This document shows, in pieces, positions 1 through 10,000 of a stretch of 37,252 nucleotides of DNA. This DNA comes from Larix sibirica (Eukaryota; Streptophyta; Pinopsida; Pinales; Pinaceae). Below the pieces are notes generated by a model. The model saw only the letters and a program-made list of their open reading frames with translations, was not told the origin of the DNA and made no database searches. The stretch's first letter is position 1, and each line of letters begins with the position of its first letter. The stretch lies in the NCBI GenBank assembly GCA_004151065.3, contig NWUY0300013485.1, positions 41,175 to 78,426 on the forward strand. Reading direction: 5' to 3'. Both the position numbers and the translations under genes were made by a program.

Positions 1-269
1 ATATACAAATTACAAAGATAGAGTAGACCCTTCCTACGAGCGTCTAACTCATGAAACTGCCTACTTTTGCAACCCCTTGTTGTCGAACTATCTCATTGTG
101 CAAACCGAACTGAGTGCGAACCTGCCTGCCAAATTCAACACTTCTGCAACCCCTTGCTACAACCAAATTATGTTGGAACAAACTATGCAAGAAACAGAGA
201 TCGAATAACCTCCCTAGCTCTGCATCTTCTCCTTGTCCGAATTTTCCAACTTGAATCTTCCGCGGCATG
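1..269. other. Unassigned left edge, no gene seen
   Basis: This stretch has balanced base composition and short open frames on both strands, none with a recognisable domain. The phrase for 'ttgcaaccccttg' or a close variant occurs twice (around 68-80 and 144-155), next to related flanks, so it is probably part of a repeat family. No function can be assigned. Confidence 0.4.
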
Positions 270-535
270 CTCCCATACCGAGTTTGTGGGGCTTCCATCC
301 TGAGTTCGTTGGGTTCCCATCCCGAGTTCGTGGGGTTTTGGGCAGAGCTTTCATCCCGAGTTCGTAGGGCTTCAAACCCAAGCTCATTCGACTCCCAACC
401 CGAGCTCGTTTTCTAGGCTCTCAACATGAGTTCGCTTGTGGGCTCCCAACCGGAATTCACTCGTGGGCTCCCAACCCAAGCTCGTTTTCTAGGCTCTCAA
501 CATGAGTTCGCTCGAGGCTCCCAACTCGAGCTCAA
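270..535. repeat. Degenerate GAGTTCG/GAGCTCG tandem array
   Basis: Units of roughly 20-30 bases built around 'cccgagttcgtgggg' and 'cccaacccgagctcg' follow one another with variable spacing. The clearest internal repeat is a block of about 33 bases ('gctcgttttctaggctctca' and following) starting at 404 and again at 480, a period of 76. The array is too diverged to give a single consensus by eye. It may belong to the terminal or untranslated part of an unrecognised retroelement that continues to about 950. Confidence 0.6.
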
Positions 536-540
536 TGCCC

Positions 541-960
541 ATGCTATCATTTGCGACTAAGTGTTGGGACTCTTAGGCACTTGCCTCATGGAGTATATGT
601 GGGCACTTAGTCCGTCGTGCCAATACTCTCCCAATGTTCGATGGTCCAAGGGTGCACCCAACACCCCTTCTCTTGCTGATTTGCTGATTTGCAACCACGC
701 CCCGCCAAGCACCAAAGTGCTTAGTGTGGGCATCTTTGGTGGGAGTGCGCACAGGCTAGGTCCATGCACCCCACTCTCTACTCCGTCTCTAGGTAGCTTG
801 CCTCCTTGCAACCGAACGTCATTTTTCCCAACCGGACACCCAAGCCAACCTCTTGGACGGGAGTGCAAGACTCCCATAAGCTTGTGGCTGTTGCGCCAAA
901 ACCGTGGTCATGACACAATCCACAACAATTATGGACTCACCAAAAACTTGTAAAGATTGA
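541..960. other. GC-richer repeat-like segment, no gene recognised
   Basis: This segment is richer in G and C than the DNA to its right and is open for about 106-130 codons on either strand. Neither translation has a domain I recognise, and both contain low-complexity runs, so I treat them as chance frames. The 3' half (from 802) is repeated after the gap at 7012. It may be the end of a retroelement, but no terminal repeat or primer site is visible. Confidence 0.35.
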
Positions 961-1313
961 TAACCTTTTTTTTCACAGAGAAGAGCAATCCCCAAAGAGG
1001 TAATAACTCAGCTCTCGGTTTATCCCTAGTCTACATTCCATCCACAAGAGAAAGTTATGTTCATCAAAAAATAGCCAAAAAGGATACCTACCACCAACAT
1101 TAGTTCCTGTAGGTAACGAGGTAACAAGGCTGCTTCACCACCTTTTCCTTGAGAAATTCCTCGAAAAACCTCGAAATTTTAAGTCCAACCACAGTAACAT
1201 TCTGATCACGGTTATCAAAAATCATTTACTATAATTTCCCTTTTTAGACAGCTAAAGTACAACTCCCAATGTGGCCATATATCATTTGCTTGCAATGCTA
1301 TAACCTCACTTGC

Positions 1314-1430
1314 TAAACAGCTAGCAGCAACACAGTTCCAATGTAGCCATATATAACTTAATTGCATTTCTAAACAGCTAGCAGCAACACAATTCCAATG
1401 TAGCCATATATATTTTAATTTTATTTAAAC
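1314..1430. repeat. 57-base tandem units, first cluster (copy 1)
   Basis: Two consecutive units begin at 1314 and 1371 with 'taaacagctagcagcaacac' and continue with 'ccaatgtagccatatata' and an AT-rich tail. Related units begin at 1757, 1814 and 1868. The same arrangement occurs 6229 bases later in copy 2. Confidence 0.7.
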
Positions 1431-2040
1431 AAGTTCAAGGATTTAAATAGCACAATTCCAGCATGTTCAAATAAGAAGTCCCTTGTTTCACATACAAAGA
1501 GTTTCATACACAAAAATCTGTGTCATTAAGCTATAATTTTAAAAATAAATTATTATTATTATTATCATCATCATTATTATTTTGTTCTTAATTAGTTCTT
1601 AATAAGTGTACTACACTGCTTTCTTAATAAGTGTACTACACTGCTTCACAAATCCCCTCACATTTTCAAGGTGACCATATTTATTTATTTTATATAAATT
1701 CAGTAACCATATTTATTATTAATTTAAACAAGTTTAGTTAGACCCACCTCACTTGCTAAACAGCTAGCAGCATCACAATTCTAATGTAGCCATATATAAT
1801 TTAATTGCATTTCGAAACAGCTATCTGCAGAATTTCTATTATCATATAACTGACTTAATTGCATTTCTAAACAGCTCGCTGCAGAATTTATATTATTATA
1901 TAACTTACTTGCACAAGTTTAAGGATTTAAATAGCACAATTCCAGCATGTTCAAATAAGGAGTCCCTTGTTTCACATACACTGCTCTTAATTAGTGTGCT
2001 ACACTGCTCTACAAATCCCCTCACATTTTACATAAGTTCA
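1429..2040. repeat. Higher-order repeat of the 57-base cluster and its flank
   Basis: The block 'ggatttaaatagcacaattc' plus about 50 following bases occurs near 1438 and near 1922, each time downstream of the 57-base units. It is followed in both cases by 'gtactacactgctt'-like sequence and 'acaaatcccctcacatttt' (near 1650 and 2008). The region therefore contains two copies of a compound unit of roughly 450 bases. A further diverged partial copy of the downstream part lies near 3090-3215 ('agctaaatatcagcatggca' occurs at about 2132 and 3152). Confidence 0.6.
1542..1583. repeat. TTA/TCA trinucleotide microsatellite
   Basis: An AT-rich run made almost entirely of ATT and ATC trinucleotides. It differs at two positions between copy 1 and copy 2 (1582 and 1584 against 7811 and 7813), as expected for an unstable simple repeat. 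Confidence 0.7.
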
Positions 2041-2413
2041 ATATGACCATATTTATTATTAATTTACACAAGTTTAGTTATAGTTAGGCCATATATATTA
2101 TTTATTTGCCCAAGTTGATTTGTTTTGATTAGCTAAATATCAGCATGGCAATATATCATGTATTCACACAAGTTCGATTGATTTAATCAATTCTAGACTT
2201 GCCGTGTGATAATTGAATTTTTTTCAAAACCTCAAGGGTCTGTCTTTCCTTGGCCTACTGAAGAGATAAACCCTTTGCCCAACTTGCCTATCCTTTCCTT
2301 CCATTCCACTATTTCCTTTACTCAAAGGTACTTTCATCCCATAATCCCACTGATCTGTCCTGTCCTTAAATCTCACTATTCCTTTCCTTTAATTGGATTT
2401 TCTCACTATTTCC

Positions 2414-2510
2414 TGTCCTTGGATCATACGTTCTGTCTTTAGAACACTAGTCCTTCCCTGTCCTATCATACGTTCTGTCTTTGGAACAGAAGTCCTTCCC
2501 TGTCCTTGGA
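2414..2510. repeat. Short tandem repeat, units of 42-45 bases
   Basis: Two units start at 2414 and 2459 and share 'atcatacgttctgtcttt', a variant of 'agaacactagtccttccc', and the lead-in 'tgtcct'. A third partial unit starts at 2501. Open frames crossing this stretch on both strands are by-products of the repeat. Confidence 0.7.
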
Positions 2511-3991
2511 TGGGGTGGGATAACTGGCACTTATATTGTCCCACTTTTTTAACAATTTGTTTCCTAGAACTGGTTATAAAAATCAGGGGAATCATAGTTC
2601 CACTTCATTTATTGCAAAAACTATGCCATGGAACTTTGTCACTAGGGGTTTTGGCCCATTTTAAGACGACCCAGATCATCAAAATTCCAAAAATATAACA
2701 ATAAGGAATAGAACTATGCCTCACCGGAAAATTTTCCGTCGACAAAGAGTGATTTGAGTATCAGTTATCACACACCTCCTTGGATCACTAGTTAGTCCCA
2801 CTCATTCTTGTCCTTTAATTCCACTAGCCCTATCGTTCCTTTACACCTTCAGATAGTTGGTTACACCTTAGTCAACCTATAGTAAGTCGTAGACTCTATT
2901 CACTCGGTTACATCTACCATCCCATTTTAGGCTATACCGTCTCCACCCTTTTAGCAGAGGAAGCATATCCATAAACACGCACGTACGCTCGGACTCCTAT
3001 CTATCACTTTGACGGGCACTAACGGGCATTGGACAGGAAGACGAACAATGGTTCTATCCATAGTAAATATCCTTCCTTCGGTTATTTATTATTAATTACA
3101 CCTGTTTAGTGGCTATATATATTATTTATTTCCCAAAGTTTAATTGGTTTAATTAGCTAAATATCAGCATGGCATTATATCATGTATTCACACGAATTAA
3201 TTTTCAAAAGCTCACGGTCTGAGCAATAAAAAGCCTATCTTCTCGTTTTAGTACTGAAATACCAACCCTTCTACCAATAATTCGCGACGATGTCTCTTCC
3301 ACAGGTCTGCACAATGAAAAGCCTCTATAACTCTCTACCGAACTAATTCTACCAGTGATCAACCACCGGAGTATTTTGACACAATTAGATTCAGAAAACA
3401 CTTTGATCACATGTAGTACTGGATGAGGACTGCACCAGGGATCAAAATTTAGCTAGTCACAGCATGTCAAAGAACCCCAACACCTGCCAAAAGTGCTATT
3501 AAAAGAATTAGCCAGTCATAAAAAAAATGCTAATTTTTATTACTTCTCAACATATTTTGAAATTTCACAAAAGGATTACGTTACAAATTACCTTTTAACG
3601 ATTAATCTTTGTGGCTGCCAATTCGCATGTAAGTTTCAGAGTTCCTGGCCAAGTCCCTCCAGTTTTTCAGCTTTATATACATACTCCAATGTCCTGCCAT
3701 TTACTTTATGGACACCTATTTTCCAAAAGCTTAGCACTTTCAAAATTCATCATCAGCTTTGCCAAAAGTCCGCTGATAAAATACTTTCATTTTCTCATAT
3801 TGATGGGACAGAAGAGATCGACAACCCTAGGATCAAGTCTCATCGACCTCTTTCAATTATGCCCGTTTCTATTTTGAAACTGAGCATCTTGAGTCAATGG
3901 CAGATAACAAGTGAGTGCACCCCAAAGAAGGAAGTTATATAGAGAAAAAACACAAACAAACATGAAATTGAGAAATCACATTTATTTCATT

Positions 3992-4385
3992 GTTTATCCA
4001 TTCCTCACATTTCAACCCTTTTAGTCATTTTTCTCTTAAAAAAAACCACAAGAATAAACTATAACAAATGGGAAAAAAGGTGTTATATTAATAGAGATAT
4101 AAAGTTAAGCCAATGTAGATGCTGCCAAACTTGATAATTAAGCTACAAAATTACAGTATTCATGAGCAGTACACAATTTTGGTGTTTTACCCATTCCTCA
4201 CACATTTCAACCCTTTTCTTTGTCATCTTCCCCTAAAAAGAATCAACAGGCAACAACAAGAATAAACTGTAACAAATGGAAAAAAGGGTGTTATATCGAT
4301 AGATATTTAAAGTTAGGCCAATGCAAATGCTACCAAGCTTGAAAATAAAGCTACAAAATTACAGTATTCATGAGCAGAAAACAAA
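3992..4385. repeat. Direct duplication of about 195 bases
   Basis: The sequence starting near 3992 ('ccattcctcacatttcaacc') recurs near 4185, and both units end in 'gctacaaaattacagtattc' plus 'atgagcag'. The units are diverged by scattered substitutions and small indels, so the duplication is older than the 6.2 kb duplication that contains it. The copy-2 equivalent lies at about 10221-10614. Confidence 0.75.
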
Positions 4386-4768
4386 ACTTTGGTATTTTGG
4401 GGTTCATGAGTTGAGCTTCAGCGATTAACATGTAAAGATTCAAGGTAGATGCTCATCTTTCCCAACAATTTTTCTTACATTATTTCATAAATCCTTGATA
4501 GGGAAGTGGTATCTAGTCTCTGTAGCAGTCTATTATGGCAGGCTGTTATAGGTCCAACCACTTTTTGTTTTTCTTTTAGCATTTTTGGATTTTATGGGTA
4601 CACTATTGATCTCTTTTCTAAGCACAAGTTTTATTCAAAATGTAACATTATATTTAGCATATTTTATTTATAAACCATGTATTTAATTTATTACTATCAA
4701 TTAAAATGTAGTTTTTCGAAGCTTTTCATTATCAATTTTCATTATTTCATTATCAATCATTATCAAAA

Positions 4769-4850
4769 GGCTGCATGAATATATACCCTTCATGCTAAAA
4801 TTAGGGCTGCATGAATATATACCCTTCATGCACCCTTCATGCTAAAATTA
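4769..4850. repeat. Two tandem hairpin units
   Basis: Each unit begins 'ggctgcatgaatatatac' and contains a perfect 7-base inverted repeat, GCATGAA at 4773-4779 and TTCATGC at 4789-4795 in the first, with a 9-base loop. The second unit starts at 4804 and has an extra 'acccttcatgc'. The structure is short and may be only a local duplication. Confidence 0.65.
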
Positions 4851-5280
4851 AGACTAGCCATTCAAATTTGATCTCTTGTTGAGCAATGAGAACTTCACCA
4901 GTGAGCTAAAGACTTCAAAACTTATCCACCACTTGAATTGTCGCTTAGCTAGTAACCACAAACTTTAGAAGTGATATCAACGACTAAAGCCTTCAACGGC
5001 AGAAAAAGTAGCAAATTTTATATCCAAAAGATAATTCTTACATTTATTATATGCGAAAGAGAATGCATGAGAATTCTTGCATACATTATATCGAAGATAG
5101 AATGCTTTGCATTATCCTGCTTTTGAGTTGTTATCGACAATCTTGACTGATAAATGTTTGTTTGGCACAGCATGTTAAATAATTTTGTATCAGAGGCTGA
5201 CCCGTTACTAACATGTTACTCCAATTTAAAAACAACTTTTTTAAATCACAGACCTGTTGGCAAACTTGTTAGTTGCCTGT

Positions 5281-5450
5281 CGAGAGATGTTTCATAACTT
5301 CTGCATGTTGGTGAAAAATTTTCATTCTGTTTTAAAAAATCCTGCCCTTGTTTTAAAACAATAACAGGAGCTACCTTGCCAGCACTCGGCCGAGAGATGC
5401 TCCAGAACCTGGGAAGATGGTGTCAAAAAGTTTCATTCTGCTTTAAAAGA
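5281..5450. repeat. Degenerate direct repeat, period 110
   Basis: 'cgagagatg' followed by a similar block ending in 'tttcattctg(t/c)tttaaaa' begins at 5281 and again at 5391. The units share order but are substantially diverged. Confidence 0.5.
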
Positions 5451-6409
5451 TGTTTCTAGACTTGCTCTATAATGTGAAAATGGGACTAAGCAGATTCGCT
5501 GTAGTTTAAAATGCCTTTTTGGAGTGAATCAATTATAAAAAGATACATTAGTTACTTTTTGTCAGAACAAAATCAACTGTTAATTTTTTTTAAAAACAAC
5601 ATTTTTATTCTGTTTCAAGGAATTCAATTTAGAAAGAGGTGGAAAGGTGAGGCCCTTCTTCGGGTGGAAGGCGATGAACGCACTCAATGGAAGATCATAT
5701 CACTAAGATGAAGATGCTTTAGTCTGGACCAAAAACCAATCTAGGATACATAAAACTCGTGGTCCACAATAAGAAGATTCAGGGTTGTAGCCATCATGAA
5801 TAGGACCCATTCTAAAAGAGGAACAACCATGGTCCTGCTAATTACATGCAATGAGGAAGAGGAGTCCTAAATTCAGGTATGAGCCTACTCCGACTCTTTC
5901 ACAAGCTTTAGAGAAGGGGTCCAAAGACATGCCATATTGCAGACTACCTTTCCACTGGGCCTTGCAAAGGAATTTGGATTGCAAGACGGGCTTTTAGAAG
6001 GAAAAACAAACCCTTTCCATTGGACCTCTCCGGATCTCACCAAACTCACCAATGCCTAGGCCGATTAAGCCAGGAACTTAGGCCTTTTTTGATAGAGCAC
6101 GTTAAAGAGAACTTATCTGAACGGGAATCTCATTTTCAATTAAATGAATTACAGGATTGAGAGAAGGCACATTTATTCTTGCAAGTCATCAGCTCTGAAA
6201 ATATCGTTTAAAAAATGGCTACCCTATTTCATTATTTGGTGTAAAACACTGCACAGTTTCCCCTTTCAAAAAAGTATACACATGCAAAACCTACTTTTCA
6301 ACTCTTACCACATGACTTCACACTCAAAAATAGATCAGAGGAAAGAAGGCAATCCATTCTTCACATTTACAGCAGATGTATATATAAAGACAAGAAATAA
6401 AGACCGGCC

Positions 6410-6800
6410 GACCTGAATATGATGGCAAATGTAGGCACTCCCAGTCCGAACCACAACTTCATGAGCAGAAGCTGTAGGAATATTACAAGGATGCCACCTT
6501 AATTTCAGTCCATTAGCATTCAAAGCGAGTCATTGCCTGGAAGGCTCACGGCTTTGCCAAGATGGACTGTCCCAAATCTACAACCATTTAGCCACACCTA
6601 TCCATTTCAAATTTTCAACGGTGAAAGAGAAGGAATTTCGGCTGCTTTTACAGAAGGCAATTGAGAAGAAACATTTGACCAAGCGTAATACGAAACTGCA
6701 GAAGCCATAAAGTAGTCAACAGAGGTTTTCATTAATATGCACATCATAGCGAGCGACAAGTTCATGGAAATTGAACCAGGGCTTTCTGAGATGCACTCAT
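6410..6800 (-). pseudogene. Exon-like fragment of an unrecognised gene (copy 1)
   Basis: On the minus strand one frame runs from about 6795 to 6410 with stops at only three codons (TGA, TAG, TGA). It reads like protein: a segment FNFHELVARYDVHINE near 6770-6725, and further on WHPCNIPTASAHEVVVRT near 6500-6447. The second part ends at HHIQ followed by CAG/GTCGGC, which would be a weak donor site. A competing frame is open over 6607-6819 without interruption, so the true frame is uncertain. I do not recognise the family. Upstream on the same strand (13233-13290 in the single-copy reading) lies CCCTAA-rich DNA of the kind often found in plant 5' leaders, but I cannot join it to the fragment. 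Copy 2 is at 12639-13029. Confidence 0.3.
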
Positions 6801-7011
6801 AAGATTTCCTGTTGGTCACACTTAAAAATCACATATATCAACGCTCTTAACAAACTCGATATGCTTTCTTATAAGCGGACCTTACACAGAGAGATACCGA
6901 TGCTAACAAAGGAAATGAATTGTTCCTACTCTGCTAAGCATATACTTCTGAGATTTACCGAGCAGCTTGCTACTACAAATAGAATTTCTTCACGCCGGAC
7001 CTCGAACCCTA

Positions 7012-7030
7012 NCTTGCCTCCTTGCGAAGT
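7012..7030. other. Single-N contig junction and 18-base scar
   Basis: Base 7012 is N. It follows 'cgaaccctA', exactly where the telomere-like array starts in copy 2, so the left contig stopped at that array. The next 18 bases do not match the corresponding place in copy 1. Their first 13 ('cttgcctccttgc') copy bases 797-809, after which the duplication resumes at 7031. This looks like a contig-end artefact. Confidence 0.85.
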
Positions 7031-10000
7031 CTCCTTGCAACCGAACGTCATTTTTCCCAACCGGACACCCAAGCCAACCTCTTGGACGGGAGTGCAAGAC
7101 TCCCATAAGCTTGTGGCTGTTGCGCCAAAACCGTGGTCATGACACAATCCACAACAATTATGGACTCACCAAAAACTTGTAAAGATTGATAACCTTTTTT
7201 TTCACAGAGAAGAGCAATCCCCAAAGAGGTAATAACTCAGCTCTCGGTTTATCCCTAGTCTACATTCCATCCACAAGAGAAAGTTATGTTCATCAAAAAA
7301 TAGCCAAAAAGGATACCTACCACCAACACTAGTTCCTGTAGGTAACGAGGTAACAAGGCTGCTTCACCACCTTTTCCTTGAGAAATTCCTCGAAAAACCT
7401 CGAAATTTTAAGTCCAACCACAGTAACATTCTGATCACGGTTATCAAAAATCATTTACTATAATTTCCCTTTTTAGACAGCTAAAGTACAACTCCCAATG
7501 TGGCCATATATCATTTGCTTGCAATGCTATAACCTCACTTGCTAAACAGCTAGCAGCAACACAGTTCCAATGTAGCCATATATAACTTAATTGCATTTCT
7601 AAACAGCTAGCAGCAACACAATTCCAATGTAGCCATATATATTTTAATTTTATTTAAACAAGTTCAAGGATTTAAATAGCACAATTCCAGCATGTTCAAA
7701 TAAGAAGTCCCTTGTTTCACATACAAAGAGTTTCATACACAAAAATCTGTGTCATTAAGCTATAATTTTAAAAATAAATTATTATTATTATTATCATCAT
7801 CATTATTATTATTTTCTTAATTAGTTCTTAATAAGTGTACTACACTGCTTTCTTAATAAGTGTACTACACTGCTTCACAAATCCCCTCACATTTTCAAGG
7901 TGACCATATTTATTTATTTTATATAAATTCAGTAACCATATTTATTATTAATTTAAACAAGTTTAGTTAGACCCACCTCACTTGCTAAACAGCTAGCAGC
8001 ATCACAATTCTAATGTAGCCATATATAATTTAATTGCATTTCGAAACAGCTATCTGCAGAATTTCTATTATCATATAACTGACTTAATTGCATTTCTAAA
8101 CAGCTCGCTGCAGAATTTATATTATTATATAACTTACTTGCACAAGTTTAAGGATTTAAATAGCACAATTCCAGCATGTTCAAATAAGGAGTCCCTTGTT
8201 TCACATACACTGCTCTTAATTAGTGTGCTACACTGCTCTACAAATCCCCTCACATTTTACATAAGTTCAATATGACCATATTTATTATTAATTTACACAA
8301 GTTTAGTTATAGTTAGGCCATATATATTATTTATTTGCCCAAGTTGATTTGTTTTGATTAGCTAAATATCAGCATGGCAATATATCATGTATTCACACAA
8401 GTTCGATTGATTTAATCAATTCTAGACTTGCCGTGTGATAATTGAATTTTTTTCAAAACCTCAAGGGTCTGTCTTTCCTTGGCCTACTGAAGAGATAAAC
8501 CCTTTGCCCAACTTGCCTATCCTTTCCTTCCATTCCACTATTTCCTTTACTCAAAGGTACTTTCATCCCATAATCCCACTGATCTGTCCTGTCCTTAAAT
8601 CTCACTATTCCTTTCCTTTAATTGGATTTTCTCACTATTTCCTGTCCTTGGATCATACGTTCTGTCTTTAGAACACTAGTCCTTCCCTGTCCTATCATAC
8701 GTTCTGTCTTTGGAACAGAAGTCCTTCCCTGTCCTTGGATGGGGTGGGATAACTGGCACTTATATTGTCCCACTTTTTTAACAATTTGTTTCCTAGAACT
8801 GGTTATAAAAATCAGGGGAATCATAGTTCCACTTCATTTATTGCAAAAACTATGCCATGGAACTTTGTCACTAGGGGTTTTGGCCCATTTTAAGACGACC
8901 CAGATCATCAAAATTCCAAAAATATAACAATAAGGAATAGAACTATGCCTCACCGGAAAATTTTCCGTCGACAAAGAGTGATTTGAGTATCAGTTATCAC
9001 ACACCTCCTTGGATCACTAGTTAGTCCCACCCATTCTTGTCCTTTAATTCCACTAGCCCTATCGTTCCTTTACACCTTCAGATAGTTGGTTACACCTTAG
9101 TCAACCTATAGTAAGTCGTAGACTCTATTCACTCGGTTACATCTACCATCCCATTTTAGGCTATACCGTCTCCACCCTTTTAGCAGAGGAAGCATATCCA
9201 TAAACACGCACGTACGCTCGGACTCCTATCTATCACTTTGACGGGCACTAACGGGCATTGGACAGGAAGACGAACAATGGTTCTATCCATAGTAAATATC
9301 CTTCCTTCGGTTATTTATTATTAATTACACCTGTTTAGTGGCTATATATATTATTTATTTCCCAAAGTTTAATTGGTTTAATTAGCTAAATATCAGCATG
9401 GCATTATATCATGTATTCACACGAATTAATTTTCAAAAGCTCACGGTCTGAGCAATAAAAAGCCTATCTTCTCGTTTTAGTACTGAAATACCAACCCTTC
9501 TACCAATAATTCGCGACGATGTCTCTTCCACAGGTCTGCACAATGAAAAGCCTCTATAACTCTCTACCGAACTAATTCTACCAGTGATCAACCACCGGAG
9601 TATTTTGACACAATTAGATTCAGAAAACACTTTGATCACATGTAGTACTGGATGAGGACTGCACCAGGGATCAAAATTTAGCTAGTCACAGCATGTCAAA
9701 GAACCCCAACACCTGCCAAAAGTGCTATTAAAAGAATTAGCCAGTCATAAAAAAAATGCTAATTTTTATTACTTCTCAACATATTTTGAAATTTCACAAA
9801 AGGATTACGTTACAAATTACCTTTTAACGATTAATCTTTGTGGCTGCCAATTCGCATGTAAGTTTCAGAGTTCCTGGCCAAGTCCCTCCAGTTTTTCAGC
9901 TTTATATACATACTCCAATGTCCTGCCATTTACTTTATGGACACCTATTTTCCAAAAGCTTAGCACTTTCAAAATTCATCATCAGCTTTGCCAAAAGTCC

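Larger units (their letters stand above)
2200..6400. other. AT-rich intergenic DNA, no gene recognised (copy 1)
   Basis: Apart from the repeats listed separately I see no recognisable protein domain. Open frames of up to 149 codons (around 3493-3942 on the plus strand and 3204-3410 on the minus strand) have no motif, no recognisable start context and no neighbouring exons I can join. The 3204-3410 minus frame has somewhat more codon-like composition than its surroundings and could be an old exon fragment, but nothing supports a function. The same content is found 6229 bases later. Confidence 0.5.
802..7011 (+). repeat. 6.2 kb direct duplication, copy 1
   Basis: Bases 802-7011 are repeated almost exactly at 7031-13240, with a constant offset of 6229. 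Differences I found are T1100/C7329, T1582/A7811, G1584/T7813, T2802/C9031 and A4326/G10555. Copy 1 runs straight into a single N at 7012. This is best read as the right end of one contig overlapping the left end of the next, with the few substitutions being allelic or sequencing differences. A true tandem duplication would not be expected to coincide with an unresolved base. Confidence 0.9.

Noticed and set aside
557-877. A minus-strand protein of 106 codons
   Set aside because: Both strands are open here because the segment is GC-richer. No domain is recognisable, and the 3' part is shared with the repeat after 7031.
3493-3942. A 149-codon plus-strand open frame, repeated at 9722-10171
   Set aside because: No motif, low-complexity AT-rich composition and no start or splice context. 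Its apparent conservation comes only from the assembly duplication.
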